64,000 bases of DNA, from NCBI GenBank assembly GCA_949361645.1, contig OX442436.1, forward strand, positions 5,224,087-5,288,086, in the 5' to 3' direction. Numbering within the stretch: the stretch's first letter is position 1; each line of letters opens with the position of its first letter. The stretch comes from Spongilla lacustris. Taxonomy: Eukaryota; Porifera; Demospongiae; Spongillida; Spongillidae. Shown here piece by piece: positions 36,472 to 47,000 of this stretch. The translations under genes were made by a program, and so were the position numbers. Below the pieces are notes generated by a model. It was given only the letters and a program-made list of their open reading frames with translations. It made no database searches and was not told where the DNA came from.

Positions 36472-38061
36472 GTGAGCTTTGTACCCCTCCTCCCTCCATA
36501 CATGCTCTGTACAACTTATGGACCTATGCATTAGCTATGTATATGAAGGTCTTAGCTGGTGTTCTTCTTAGCCACTGTTATTGAGGACAGGTGCATGAAG
36601 ATCTTAGCTACTGTTCATGTATTGTGGGTTGTATTGTGCCTCGATTTTTTGAGCGTGTTGTGGGTCTAGTCTCTTTCTAGTCTCATCCCACTGCTAACTT
36701 CTATACAGTGCCGGTGTTGTAGTAGATTTTGTACCCCCCCCCCCTTCCCCCCCCCCCCCCCCCCCAGACAAAATCCGCTGCTAGCAGATTTTGTCTCTCC
36801 TCCGCAGAATATATCCCCCCTCCTTCCTTAAACCCATGTAGCCTTTGTGTTTATCAGCACAGCTTCGTATATGGTCTGACCGATATATACCGGCATATAT
36901 ATATCCCAATCCCAGGCTCTGCCTAATTTAGCCCTAGAGTATATATATGCCGTCAAGCTGTGTGTATCTAACTGATGTGGTATGTCCGCCAGCGGACCAA
37001 AACACACTCTGAATGGTATGGTGTTAGGAACACAAACTGCATGCCTATGATTTGGTCCTATATAATGTTGCTCATTTTGCTTCTCTTCTGGAATGTTGAA
37101 GGTAAATGAGATTGATGAACGTAGGCAATTAGATACATGCATATAATAATATTTATATGCCACGATTGGCTTCTCATCTGGCCACAAGGTACAATCTTTC
37201 AAAGCCCCAAGCCATTGCCAGTCTGGATGCATATTGCCATGACATTGCCAGTCTATATGGAAGACTCAGCTTGACCCTGGTCAGGGCAAATGTTATAGCT
37301 CTACTGTCCCGTTCTGTGTCCTTCCAGGACACCTGCTAACTCGTAACTTGTGTTGTGGATTTAAAAAATGATTATAGTGTATGCATTGCTGTTAATAATT
37401 TATAACATATACCCCTGGTACGTAATTATAATTATATAGATAAATACACTGTCACAGGTAAAGAATTTCAGTACCTCAGCCTCACACACAAGAAGAGTCA
37501 TGTTTCAGCCAGACACATATATATGGAGATAGGGTTATGTGAACCTGTCACAAATGGTTCCATATCAAATGACAGGCACAATTCCCAACACTGTGACAAA
37601 AGCATGGTCTCATGAACCAGTGTCTCGATGCAGACTTTCTTTGGCCTCTTGCTTTGGTTATGAAGGATAAGAACCTTCTTGAAGGCAGTTCAGAAGGTTT
37701 CGGGCCCGATGCAAAAAGCGGGCGGGACTGTTACATGTAGCTTATAGGGCCTGATACATAAATGGCCAAGCATCAAACGAAGGGGGGGGGGGGGGGGGGG
37801 GGGGAATCGACCGGTCCCTCGATCCGATTTCACCCCCTGGCTACGTAACTATTAGGAAAGGCAGAGCAGCTGACGCAGAGCATCGATCAGCTACACTGAA
37901 GGGGGGAAAGGGGGGGGGGGGGGGGGCAATTTCTGCTAGCGGATTATGTGTGGGGGGACCCCTGCAACAACAAAAAGTCACACTCGCAACGAGACATATT
38001 CATCGTACATGCATGTGATTGTCACGTGTGTTTATAGTGGACTGCACACCAAATTCTACAA
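36472..38061. other. Region after RICTOR exon 13: homopolymer elements and retroelement fragment
   Basis: Holds poly-C tracts (36735-36770), a palindromic stretch around gctgctagcagattttgt, an RT-like fragment (separate entry) and two poly-G tracts (37782-37804, 37909-37926). I searched for the next RICTOR exon and found none. Confidence 0.55.
37157..37339 (+). pseudogene. Retrotransposon polymerase C-terminus fragment
   Basis: Reads ...RLASHLATRYNLSKPQAIAS... and ends SLYGRLSLTLVRANVIALLS. The pattern LYGRLN..LVRANA.AIL.R is the C-terminal end of reverse-transcriptase-like proteins common in invertebrate genomes, as I remember them. No upstream polymerase domains are present, so this is a truncated remnant. 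Related copies lie at 62758-62995 and 63590-64000 on the minus strand. Confidence 0.6.
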
Positions 38062-38601
38062 ATGACAACGAGAGAATCCTTAAACGAGGCGGCTTCACGC
38101 GGGGAAAATTACAAACTGTTGTATTCGAATTGGACCAAATGGCGCACTATAATGTCGATTAATCCTATAGAAGGACTTGGTCAATACAAAGACCGATCCG
38201 GTGAAGCAATCGGCCTTAAATACACAGAGCAACTTAATGCTTTTCAAGATGACTGTGGCATTTACGAGCTGCGTATTGTTTTGAATTCGCGTCGTGGGCA
38301 GCAAAAAATAATAGTTGTATACGTAGGATCGTCTTGTGGTACAGGTAAAGGAGTCAGGAGCCGTCTTAAGGACTATGCAAGGGATGGATCTCATAAGAAG
38401 AGGTACATCAATGCAGCATTAAAGAATGGGGCTATCATCGAAGCAAGGGCCAAAACCACCGATGCATGTGACAAGAAGACATCTGGCGAGTGGGAAAACG
38501 AGCTACTTGAAAAGTATGACTATGTGTGGAACATAAGAAATAATTGGACAGAAAGGAAAGATGCACTATATTTCAAAGCCTTTGTTTCTGATATTGTGTA
38601 G
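38062..38601 (+). CDS. Single-exon GIY-YIG superfamily nuclease-like protein (179 aa)
   Basis: An intronless 179-codon frame. The GIY element is CGIYEL (residues 65-70) and the YIG element is VVYVGSS (85-91). Then come the conserved Arg segment GVRSRLKDYARDGSHKKRY (97-115), a Glu-containing helix EWENELLEKYDYVWN (143-157) and the closing Asn near NIRNN. Order and spacing match a complete GIY-YIG fold. The segments RDGSH and YDYVWN look more like the plant Effector of Transcription GIY-YIG domain than like UvrC or SLX1, as I remember those families. The function is unknown; catalytic competence is likely from the retained Tyr, Arg and Glu. It lies just past the last RICTOR exon found and may be nested in a RICTOR intron. 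The poly-G tracts close upstream hint at a repeat-rich insertion site. Confidence 0.75.
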   Translation: MTTRESLNEAASRGENYKLLYSNWTKWRTIMSINPIEGLGQYKDRSGEAIGLKYTEQLNAFQDDCGIYELRIVLNSRRGQQKIIVVYVGSSCGTGKGVRSRLKDYARDGSHKKRYINAALKNGAIIEARAKTTDACDKKTSGEWENELLEKYDYVWNIRNNWTERKDALYFKAFVSDIV

Positions 38602-38911
38602 AGAAAATAATTAAGACTGGAAAGAGAAAGGCAGGGAAAAAGAGACTGCTTTTTAGTATATACATGTGCCGCTTACATGTACATGTAGATATATTGATTA
38701 AAATTTCTAATGTTTTAAAACCAGCAGCTATAAAGTATTTGCCCACATTATTATTGATTTTATCCATACCACTTATATTATTGGTGGGATGCACACCCCA
38801 TGTAAATGAGTGAATGGAATACCCTGCTTTATTTGCAAGTACCAGAAAAAGGGTGGAGACCTTACTGCAAGATATCTGTGGTAGTTCACAGAGGAGTGAA
38901 GTACATTCTCT

Positions 38912-39112
38912 TCAGAACTGAAAGCCGTGATAATGGATGCAGTTGTGTGGTCTTACCTGAATGAGTTCAGGCAAGGGAAGCTGAGCAGAAACCTCTCATG
39001 CTGAGAGAAGATAACAGAAGGAGCAGTTATCTTTGTGCTCTAAATATGGCACACCTACCTTGGTTAGCTCGGGGAACAGCCAGTCTCTGTCACACCACTC
39101 CTCAAAGCTTCT
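38912..39112 (-). CDS. 3' end of an unidentified gene (three short exons)
   Basis: Three candidate exons on the minus strand, 39112-39059, 38980-38957 and 38917-38912, each with AG before and GT after (the last ends in a stop), all phase 0. They read RSFEEWCDRDWLFPELTK, LPLPELIQ and F-stop. An AATAAA-containing stretch follows about 70 bases after the stop on this strand. At the edge of the N gap the minus strand reads GTAAGT, a further donor, so the upstream exon lies inside the gap. I do not recognise the protein. Confidence is limited because the exons are short. Confidence 0.35.
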
Positions 39113-39162
39113 CTATCACAAGGTGACAGGAGGCAAAGGTTAACAAAGGTCATCACACTTAC

Positions 39163-39362
39163 NNNNNNNNNNNNNNNNNNNNNNNNNNNNNNNNNNNNNN
39201 NNNNNNNNNNNNNNNNNNNNNNNNNNNNNNNNNNNNNNNNNNNNNNNNNNNNNNNNNNNNNNNNNNNNNNNNNNNNNNNNNNNNNNNNNNNNNNNNNNNN
39301 NNNNNNNNNNNNNNNNNNNNNNNNNNNNNNNNNNNNNNNNNNNNNNNNNNNNNNNNNNNNNN
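39163..39362. other. Assembly gap of exactly 200 N
   Basis: A run of N whose round size suggests an arbitrary scaffold-gap value, not a measured length. The exon to its left runs leftward and the exon to its right runs rightward. The 5' parts of both genes must therefore lie in the gap, which is probably much longer than 200 bp. Confidence 0.98.
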
Positions 39363-39448
39363 CCCCACCTTCTCCCCAAAAGTTGTGATCACTGTCTTTG
39401 TAATGTACTTTTTGTGATCCTGCCCCCCTCCTCCCCATCCCTTTGCAG

Positions 39449-39850
39449 CTCTTCACTGCCCATGCCAGCGATGAGGGTGAGGATGATGTCATCTCCTCCG
39501 GCAATAGCAGCAGAACAGGCAGCTTGGGGAGTGAAGATACACTCTCAATGGAGTCGGACATGAGGCGCCGTTTAAGGGGCAGTGGGTCCAACTTCCAGCG
39601 TACCAAGCAACTCAGACTACTGCCACACCAGAAGGGAGAGCTAAGGTTGGCAGTACCCACAAGTGGGGAGGCTGTGTCACCAGTGCCTGATGTCACCACC
39701 CCGCAAGTCCAAGTCAGTAATGAACCAGGCATTGATGTCCAAGGCAACAAGCAGCCACCTGCCCTTCCGACCAATCAAGCAGTTGACGGCAAGGTGGTGG
39801 CACCACCACAGCTGGCATCTTCAGTGATCAATGCTACATATGAACTGTGA
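39449..39850 (+). CDS. Last exon of an unidentified gene (about 133 residues)
   Basis: A pyrimidine-rich tract and TTTGCAG precede an open exon that runs to a TGA at 39848-39850. It starts LFTAHASDEGEDDVISSGNS and continues with SLGSEDTLSMESDMRRRLRG and a Pro/Val/Gln-rich tail ending SSVINATYEL. The acidic/Ser-rich then basic composition looks like a cytoplasmic C-terminal tail. I do not recognise the family. Upstream exons would be in the N gap. The overlapping minus-strand frame that reads through the Ns is an artefact. Confidence 0.55.
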   Translation, partial: LFTAHASDEGEDDVISSGNSSRTGSLGSEDTLSMESDMRRRLRGSGSNFQRTKQLRLLPHQKGELRLAVPTSGEAVSPVPDVTTPQVQVSNEPGIDVQGNKQPPALPTNQAVDGKVVAPPQLASSVINATYEL

Positions 39851-40054
39851 ATGTGTTTTTATAGTGTTGTCACTAAAAAGAATTAAAGTGTTTGTCTTTT
39901 GTGAGAAGTCCTGAGACTAGTGGCACCACACACACACACACACACATGCACATGTGCAACAGCCATTGCCATTGATTATAGGTAGAAATGGGGTGTGGGT
40001 ATGGGTGGGTGGGGGGGGGACACGCATAGACATACAATGCAGTGAAAGATATTG

Positions 40055-42755
40055 TCACTTTTGTGCTTCAAGCATCTTGTCCCTTGACACAGCTGAGTCG
40101 TCAAACTTGATTTCAAATGCGTGCGTAGTCTGTTCCTTGATGGCAAATGCCCTAACTTTACAAGGCTGAAACATGAGAGAGACACAAGAGGATAAGTATT
40201 GTGCTTTCATGATGGCAAGTCCATGGGTTGCCTTGATGCTGATTAAAGGTCCTGCCAGCAAACAAAGGGATTACTGTGTAAATGACACTTTCTCAGAAAA
40301 ACTTTAAAGGCTTCCTTTGGGCACAGTCAAGGTGCAGAGGTGTGACAAAAGTGCATGTGTTACATACAAATTGTGAGCCATTCAAATATCCCTCGATGAT
40401 CCCAGCTATGAAGGCAGCACATGTGAGGTTGCCTGATGTGTTGTGCGGGGAGGGGGGAAAGTGACTACACAGTACCACAACACAGGAACTACCACACAAC
40501 ACACAGCTGCTCACTTTGGTCCTTTGGGACAGAGACAAACTTGTTTACCAATGGTTCATCTTCAAAAAGGTAATCTGTGATAGTCAAGAGTTAACTGCTC
40601 AGTCCGATTATTAAGGTATATTACAAAGCATGTCCTTCCCAAAGACACTACACATGGGGCTAGACCTCCCTGATGACTGTATCTTGATGGAATGGTGGCT
40701 CTAGTTAATTGTATTTTTACTACGTAATTAGTTATATCTCTTCCTACCTTCCTCACCCTCCCACCCTCACCCACCCACCCACCCTCTGCACCAAGTGATG
40801 AGGATACATGTTGACTCTTGAGCTGTTGCTTGCTCCAATCTGTCTGCCTCCTTACCAAACAAGGTCTACATGTAGGTGAATGAACAAATGGTAGCAGAAG
40901 ATAGATAGCTTAGAAATCCAATTACATATGGGGGTGGGGGTGGGGGGGTGGAGCCACACAACCTTACATATTAATAACCTTTAACCTTACCACCTAACCA
41001 TAACCTTACTGCATAACCTTACATATTAATAACCTTAACCTTACCGCATAGCCATACATATTAATAACTTAACCTTACTGCATAACCATACATATTAATA
41101 ACCTTAACCTTAAATGTACCTTAACCTTACTGCATAACCATACATATTAATAACCTTAACCTTAAATGTACCTTACCCTTACCACATAACCTTAACTCAA
41201 TCCACATAACCTTCCCTTAATTCACAAGGAGAGATTACTCACCATGCATAAAATTCTCTGCACCCTACATGTACATGTACACTCCAACCTCACAATTTTT
41301 AACCCCTCAAATACCTGAAGTAACCTCACAAATTTTAACTCCTCAAATACTTGCAGTAACCTCACAAATAAATACTTGATAACCTCACAAAACTTTAACC
41401 CCTCAAGTAAGCTCACAAATTTTAACCCCCCAAATACCGTAACCTCACAAATTTTAACCCCACAAATACCGTAACCTCACAAATTTTAACCCCTCAAATG
41501 TTATACTTAAATTAACCTCACAAATTTTAACCCCCCAAATACCGTAACCTCACAAATATTAACCCCTCAAATACCGTGGTTATACTTGAAGTAACCTCAC
41601 AGATTTTAACCCCTCAAATACCGTGGTTATACTTGAAGTAACCTCACAAATTTTAACCCCTCAAATACCGGGATTATACTTGATGCAACCTCACAAATAT
41701 TAACCCCTCAAATACCGGGGTTATACTTGAAGTAAAGCTTGTCTACTCCTCTATTTAGGGAAGTACCACCCCATCAGTCATATCCCTCCAAGACAAAAAT
41801 TGTTTGCTCTTATGATGGTAAAATGATGATCTTGCTTGCCCCATATGACTTACCCCAAATACACTATATAATCATTTTGTTGATAAAAGTAGCAACTTTG
41901 CTTGGCAGTAGAGGTGCCGAAGACCTTCTTTAACCCTAAAGATCCTTCCAAACAGGGGACTTACCTTCCATAGTGACTTCTGGATGTACCACAGCATGTT
42001 GACCAGACGTGTCTCCCTCTTCGGCTGCTTTTCCCTTAGGCAGAGCACATCAATCATTCTGAAGCCAACATGATATCCAAAATCAGACAGCCTAATGTGT
42101 GTGTGCACGGTACACATGGGATAAACATGGATGACAACATCCCCTACTGCCCTTAAACCTTAACTCTTAACCCAGATAATGTCACTCTGCATGTCTCGTG
42201 GCTCCCCGCTGCAACTGCACATATACACTCTCCCTCCTCCCCTCAACACTCTGCTTCCTCCCCTCCCTCACACCCCCCTTTCCCCATAACACACTTCTCA
42301 TGCAGCTGTGCTTGGGATGACACCCTGCCATGACTGTACTGTACCATCTCTGAGAAGAGGAAGGCGAAGGAGCTGAGGTTCACCTGGGACACGTGACAGA
42401 GACATTTATAGAGAAGCCAAGTGCTATAGAAACAGTAGCCAAACTGTTGTGCTTGGAGTTAAAAAAAAAAAACAAGGTTACAATTTCAACCACTCTAATC
42501 AGGCACAACAGGCGAGACGACTGAACTGGTTTCAAGCAGCCCTGGTTTTATTAAACCAGAAACCCAATCGCATGTGTGACAAGAGAGGGCAGCGGAGAAG
42601 TTAGCTCGCTCGCTATACGACGCTTGCATGCCACGCCCCACTCGGAATTACGAGCGCTGTCTTGAAAAGAAATATTTACATACCTCTGCCTTCGGTTTGC
42701 TCGGGAGAAGTTTGTCGTAGACGGCATCCGTAGGTTTAGCGCGCCGCGCAGTCAT
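40055..42755 (-). CDS. TRAPPC5: TRAPPC5 (Bet3-family subunit of TRAPP complexes)
   Basis: Seven exons: 42755-42684, 42383-42295, 42091-41965, 40865-40808, 40574-40515, 40432-40368 and 40165-40055. They give 193 aa; human is 188. Family blocks appear in order: VNLSSFAFLFSEMVQY, FGYHVGFRMIDVLCLREK, KRETRLVNMLWYIQKSLWK, TLFGKEADRLEQ, EDEPLVNKFVSVPKDQ, NLTCAAFIAGIIEGYLNG and FEIKFDDSAVSRDKMLEAQ. TRAPPC5 is a core subunit of TRAPPII/III, the exchange factors for Rab1/Rab11 in ER-Golgi and endosomal traffic. Intron 3 (40866-41964) is swollen by AT-rich tandem repeats. The 3' end converges on the unidentified plus-strand exon at 39850. Confidence 0.94.
40960..41735. repeat. Two AT-rich tandem repeat blocks in TRAPPC5 intron 3
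   Basis: 40960-41215 repeats phrases of taaccttaaccttac and cataaccatacatatta. 41290-41735 repeats a unit of about 31-46 bp with acctcacaaattttaacc, cctcaaataccg and ggttatacttgaagta. Units are diverged. Confidence 0.88.
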
Positions 42756-44098
42756 ACTGTTGTTGATTAGTTGATTACTAGACACACGCCCTTTTGCTTT
42801 TAACTCCGCACACATAGGGTTAAAATCGTTAATAATGGCTCGGGTGCTAAAACGGCAAATTAAAAAAATATTTTTTACGCATTACACAATACCAGACGTT
42901 TCATAAGGGTACTACCCAAAAGTAGTGACATTCAGCTACAGTAGGTTCTTAGTGACATGATATTACATCAGTGACAGTAACCACGCTAGCGTCCACACCG
43001 ATAATTCATTTTCAATAAAATTCGTGGTTATTATAAAACATGTCACTTACAAACCACTATTGATGGATAAAAAGAGTGTGGCGGGGCGGAGATAAGGGAG
43101 TGGATCAAGCGTGGAATGGTCTGTAGCTGCGTAGCTCGACGCGCGTAGGCAGTTAGCTGCAAAGAATACGGAAACGCTCGGAAGATGGAACACCATTCAT
43201 TTTGTTGTGCAACCTATTGTCTGGATCCGCAAAACATCGCTCACCGCTAGAAAAAGCTTGCCGCTGCGGCTACAGCCCTTAGTGGTGGTCGGTGTTTTGC
43301 AGATGCAGCGATCGTTCGGTGGCCGAGATCGAAACCAAAAGAAAGGTACGCTTGTGTAGTTAGTATATACGTTTATGTGCGGATACCATATATATAGTGT
43401 GTAACAAACTACAGAACTAAAATTAAAACAAGGCGGCATGACTAGCTCGAGCTCTCTCCATTCATCTCTGCAAAGGTGTGCGTGCGTAAGCAACTCCCCA
43501 TACTGTATCGTGCGATACGTACCCCTCTTATTTCGAAGGCATGTATGATTTCCCGGCCCGTGAGTCTATACAGCGCTAACTAGCGGCGACCTTAAAGTAG
43601 GCCTTGCGTGCGAAATCACTAAGAACGAAGGCTCGACCGTACCAATGGAAGATATATGCATGCATGCACAGTTCACTGCGTGGACACGGCTATACCGGCA
43701 GAGTTGCTTGTTGCCGTTGTTGGTGCGAACAAAAAAAAAAAACCATGATGTCTACGTAAGTCTAGACTACTTGTGTGCAATATTTTTTCTTTCCTCTCAG
43801 TCGTGCCCAGCAGTAATTACTTTGTAAAGATGTCTCAAACAGGGACTCCCCATGCATTCAGGCCTTGTGTGTAAAAGGTCTGTTTTCAGAATCAAAGGAT
43901 TCATATATCATGAAACGGTAAGTACACAATATCGATCATTATTAACAGTCACATGTTGTAGCAGCAGCCTCAAGTGCTAAACGATGACAGAGACCTTCAG
44001 CATTTGCTACATGAGTGTAAGAAGGAAGATGTGAGTACAAGAAGGGCAAAGGTTACAATCTAGCTGGTTCAATGAATCAGATGAAGTATATGCATGCA
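42756..44098. other. Region between TRAPPC5 and the MTAP 3' end
   Basis: No firm gene. Weak candidate exons on the plus strand are 43303-43345 (MQRSFGGRDRNQKK, followed by a gtacgc donor) and 43964-44030 (PQVLNDDRDLQHLLHECKKE, between AG and gtgagt). I could not join them in one phase. Confidence 0.3.
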
Positions 44099-47000
44099 TT
44101 AAAAGGTTGCACTAGGCTTTGGCTGGGTCACCTTTATCTCCTTGTAAGTCTCTGTCCAGCTCTCCCTCGCAATCACAGGTACTGCCGCCAGGATGATACG
44201 CGTTGCTTTCTCAGCATTCTCTGACAGAGTTTTCAGCACAGCATCTACAGTCACCTGAGTTTTGGAAAAGAAAGCATCAAAATATGAATTGTCAGAGAGA
44301 AGACCCTTCACAATACATTGTGTGCACTGTAAGAACATCCAGCAATGAAATGTCTTATCTATCAGCGACAGATCTGCATGTACAGAAGCCCATCATCCTC
44401 AGATGATACCATAATGCAAGATATGCCGGATATGGTCACATGCCTAGCACGTTTTTTGTTGTTGTTGGTGATAGCAGTGAATATGAATGTAAAACAAGAT
44501 AAGAAGTAAAAAAGTAGGGGGGGGGTGCTATATCCACCCACTGGAGGTATAGCAAAGAACTGATTTAGGGTTATTGGGAGTATGTGTGTGCCTGCCCATG
44601 TGGCCCTTTGTGTGGCAGAGGCTACCTCCTGGAGCCACAGTGCACTGGGTGCATTAGTACTATTGGTCTTTGGAGTGAATGGTAAATATGAAAGAAGGGG
44701 AGAGGAAATGAGAAGGTGGGAAGGGGAGAGGAGAGAAGGTGGGAAGGGGAGAGGAGAGGAGAAGGTGGGAAGGGGAGAGGAGAGAAGGTGGGAAGGGGAG
44801 AGGAGAGGAGAAGGTGGGAAGGGGAGAGGAGAGAAGGTGGGAAGGGGAGAGGAGAGGAGAAGGTGGGAAGGGGAGGAGAGGAGAAGGTGGGAAGGGGAGG
44901 AGAGGAGAGGTAGGAAGGGGAGGAGAGGAGAAGGTGGGAAGGGGAGGAGAGGAGGTGGGAAGGGGAGAGGAGAGGAGAAGGTGGGAAGGGAGGAGAGGAG
45001 AAGATGGGAAGGAGAGGAGAGGAGAAGATGGGAAGGAGAGGAGAGGAGAAGGTGGGAAGGGGAGGAGAGGAGAAGGTGGGAAGGAGAGGGGAGGAGAAGA
45101 GAGGAGAAGGTGGGAAGGAGAGGAGAGGAGAAGGTGGGAAGGGGAGGAGAAGAGAGTAGAAGGTGGGAAGGGGAGAGAAGAGGAGAAGGTGGGGAGGAGA
45201 GGAGATGAGAAGGTGGGAAGGGGAGAGGAGATGAGGTGGGAAGGGAAGGAGAGGAGGGAAGGGGAGAGGAGGAGGGAAGGGGAGAGGAGGAGGAGGGAAG
45301 GGGAGAGGAGAAGGTGGGAGGGAAGGGGAGAGGACAGGGAGAGGAGAGGAATGAGAAGGTGGGAAGGGGGAGGAGATGAGAAGGTGGGAAGGGGTCAAAG
45401 AGAGAAGGGGGAAGCCAGTAGATAAAAGGTGGGAAGTAATGTAAAATGATGAAGGAAAGAGGATGGGCAGTGAGATGAAGAATGAGAATACAGAATGGTT
45501 CCTTTTAATAGTCGCAGTATGGTTAGTGGATGATGAAAAAAAAAAATCATTCTACAGTACTGTACTATCTCCCTAGGGGTACTAGTACTTTGATAGATAT
45601 CTCTCGTTGCCATATATATCCTTTATACTTTGATGTCCTGAACATAGACATACCACTGTACTAGTGTCTTTGTTCTGAGTGGGGTTGAGACGCGATGGAA
45701 AATAAGACAGTCGCCTCGGAGTGAGCCACGGTATGGACTGGGGACTAGAAAGCGGCATGGTCAACGGCAAGTGCAATAATAAACATGAACACACCGTACT
45801 ATGTAGCCGTGCAGTGCGGTGTTAGTTTGGACTTCTGATGCAAAGCGAAAGTGTGAACCGTTAACCTGGAAACGAGAAACCTTTGTTTATTTATTTATTC
45901 AATTTATTTCAAGTTACAGTGTATTTATAACTCACAATAATTATGCAATATCAGTGAAAGAAAAACTACAAGAAGCGAAAGCGCAGATAAGCAGGTTGTG
46001 CTCCGATGTCTCTCCACTGAAGTGACACGGTGGGAGAATAGAACAAACTTTGCCACGCGAATGCACGCAGATACTAGTTGGGCGTAGCCCGACCTTCACG
46101 TATAGGCGGAAGTTTTTTTTGCACAGCAATTGGTCAATGAATTTTGGCATGTTGTACAATCGGTATCAATCAATAAGTTTAAATTGGTCTTTACATGTTG
46201 TACTACCAGCGGCCGCAGAATGTATTTATTGGGCGATAATTGCCCGCGTTGAAATGCTGCATTCTGATTGGACTGCAACCCCCGTTGCAGCTTGTACAAA
46301 AACTGTGCGGGTTTTGGCACCCGACCTTCCGCCTATACGCGACGGTTGGGCTACGCCCAACTATGCAGATACCACACCAAACGCGCTGCTAATCAGGCTA
46401 TAAAGTCGAGGTACATGTAGTCAATTTCACAGTAAAAAGGCGATAAGCGGCGGAAAATCGGTTTTGTTTTTATACTGCCTATGGCGCTATACATTAAGAA
46501 GGTTATAATAGGCTGCATGGAGCTGCAGCACGCTGTATATAATATAGTAGGGGGAAATACACATTGCAAGACTATATTAATTTTGCCTTTAAACACAAAC
46601 TATTCCTACAGTGTTAGCATGCCTCTTCGATCTGAATCCACCATTACATAATGTACATCCATCCCCATACCATGGCCAAGCCTTAATAGCTGACCTCTTG
46701 AATTGGAAATGATTAAGGAAATGCAATGCAGTTTCTTCCGCTATACTGAAAATATTTAAGTTGAGCATGTATAGCCTCCCAACCTGTTCGCAACTTCTTC
46801 ATCGTACAGTAAAAAAAGTTAACCCCACAGCTTTGATCTACATGCAGTATAGCGGAAGAAACTGCATGGCAAAAGAATAGCTGGTGATGGTTTACCAGCT
46901 GTAATGAGCGTCCTGGATCTTATAATTTCTCATTCAAGAGGGCATACGTTGATGACGTTGAGTTGCGTAACTTTACACTAATGAATGACGGGTTCATTGG

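Noticed and set aside
39064..39774. 236-codon minus-strand frame across the N gap
   Set aside because: It runs through Ns and is opposite a better-supported plus-strand exon.
40960..41215. Telomere-like repeats (taacctta)
   Set aside because: Irregular units, not a TTAGGG-type hexamer, and located inside TRAPPC5 intron 3.
43303..44030. A plus-strand gene starting MQRSFGGRDRNQKK
   Set aside because: The candidate exons could not be joined in one phase with introns of plausible length, so I left it as a note only.
44099..44338. A separate small gene ending in KPSATF
   Set aside because: The conserved part starts at 44254 after an AG and joins in phase to MTAP exon 4, matching the MTAP C-terminus.
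44622..45425. Arg/Glu/Gly and Ser/Pro frames of over 200 codons
   Set aside because: GA-rich repeat translation in MTAP intron 4.
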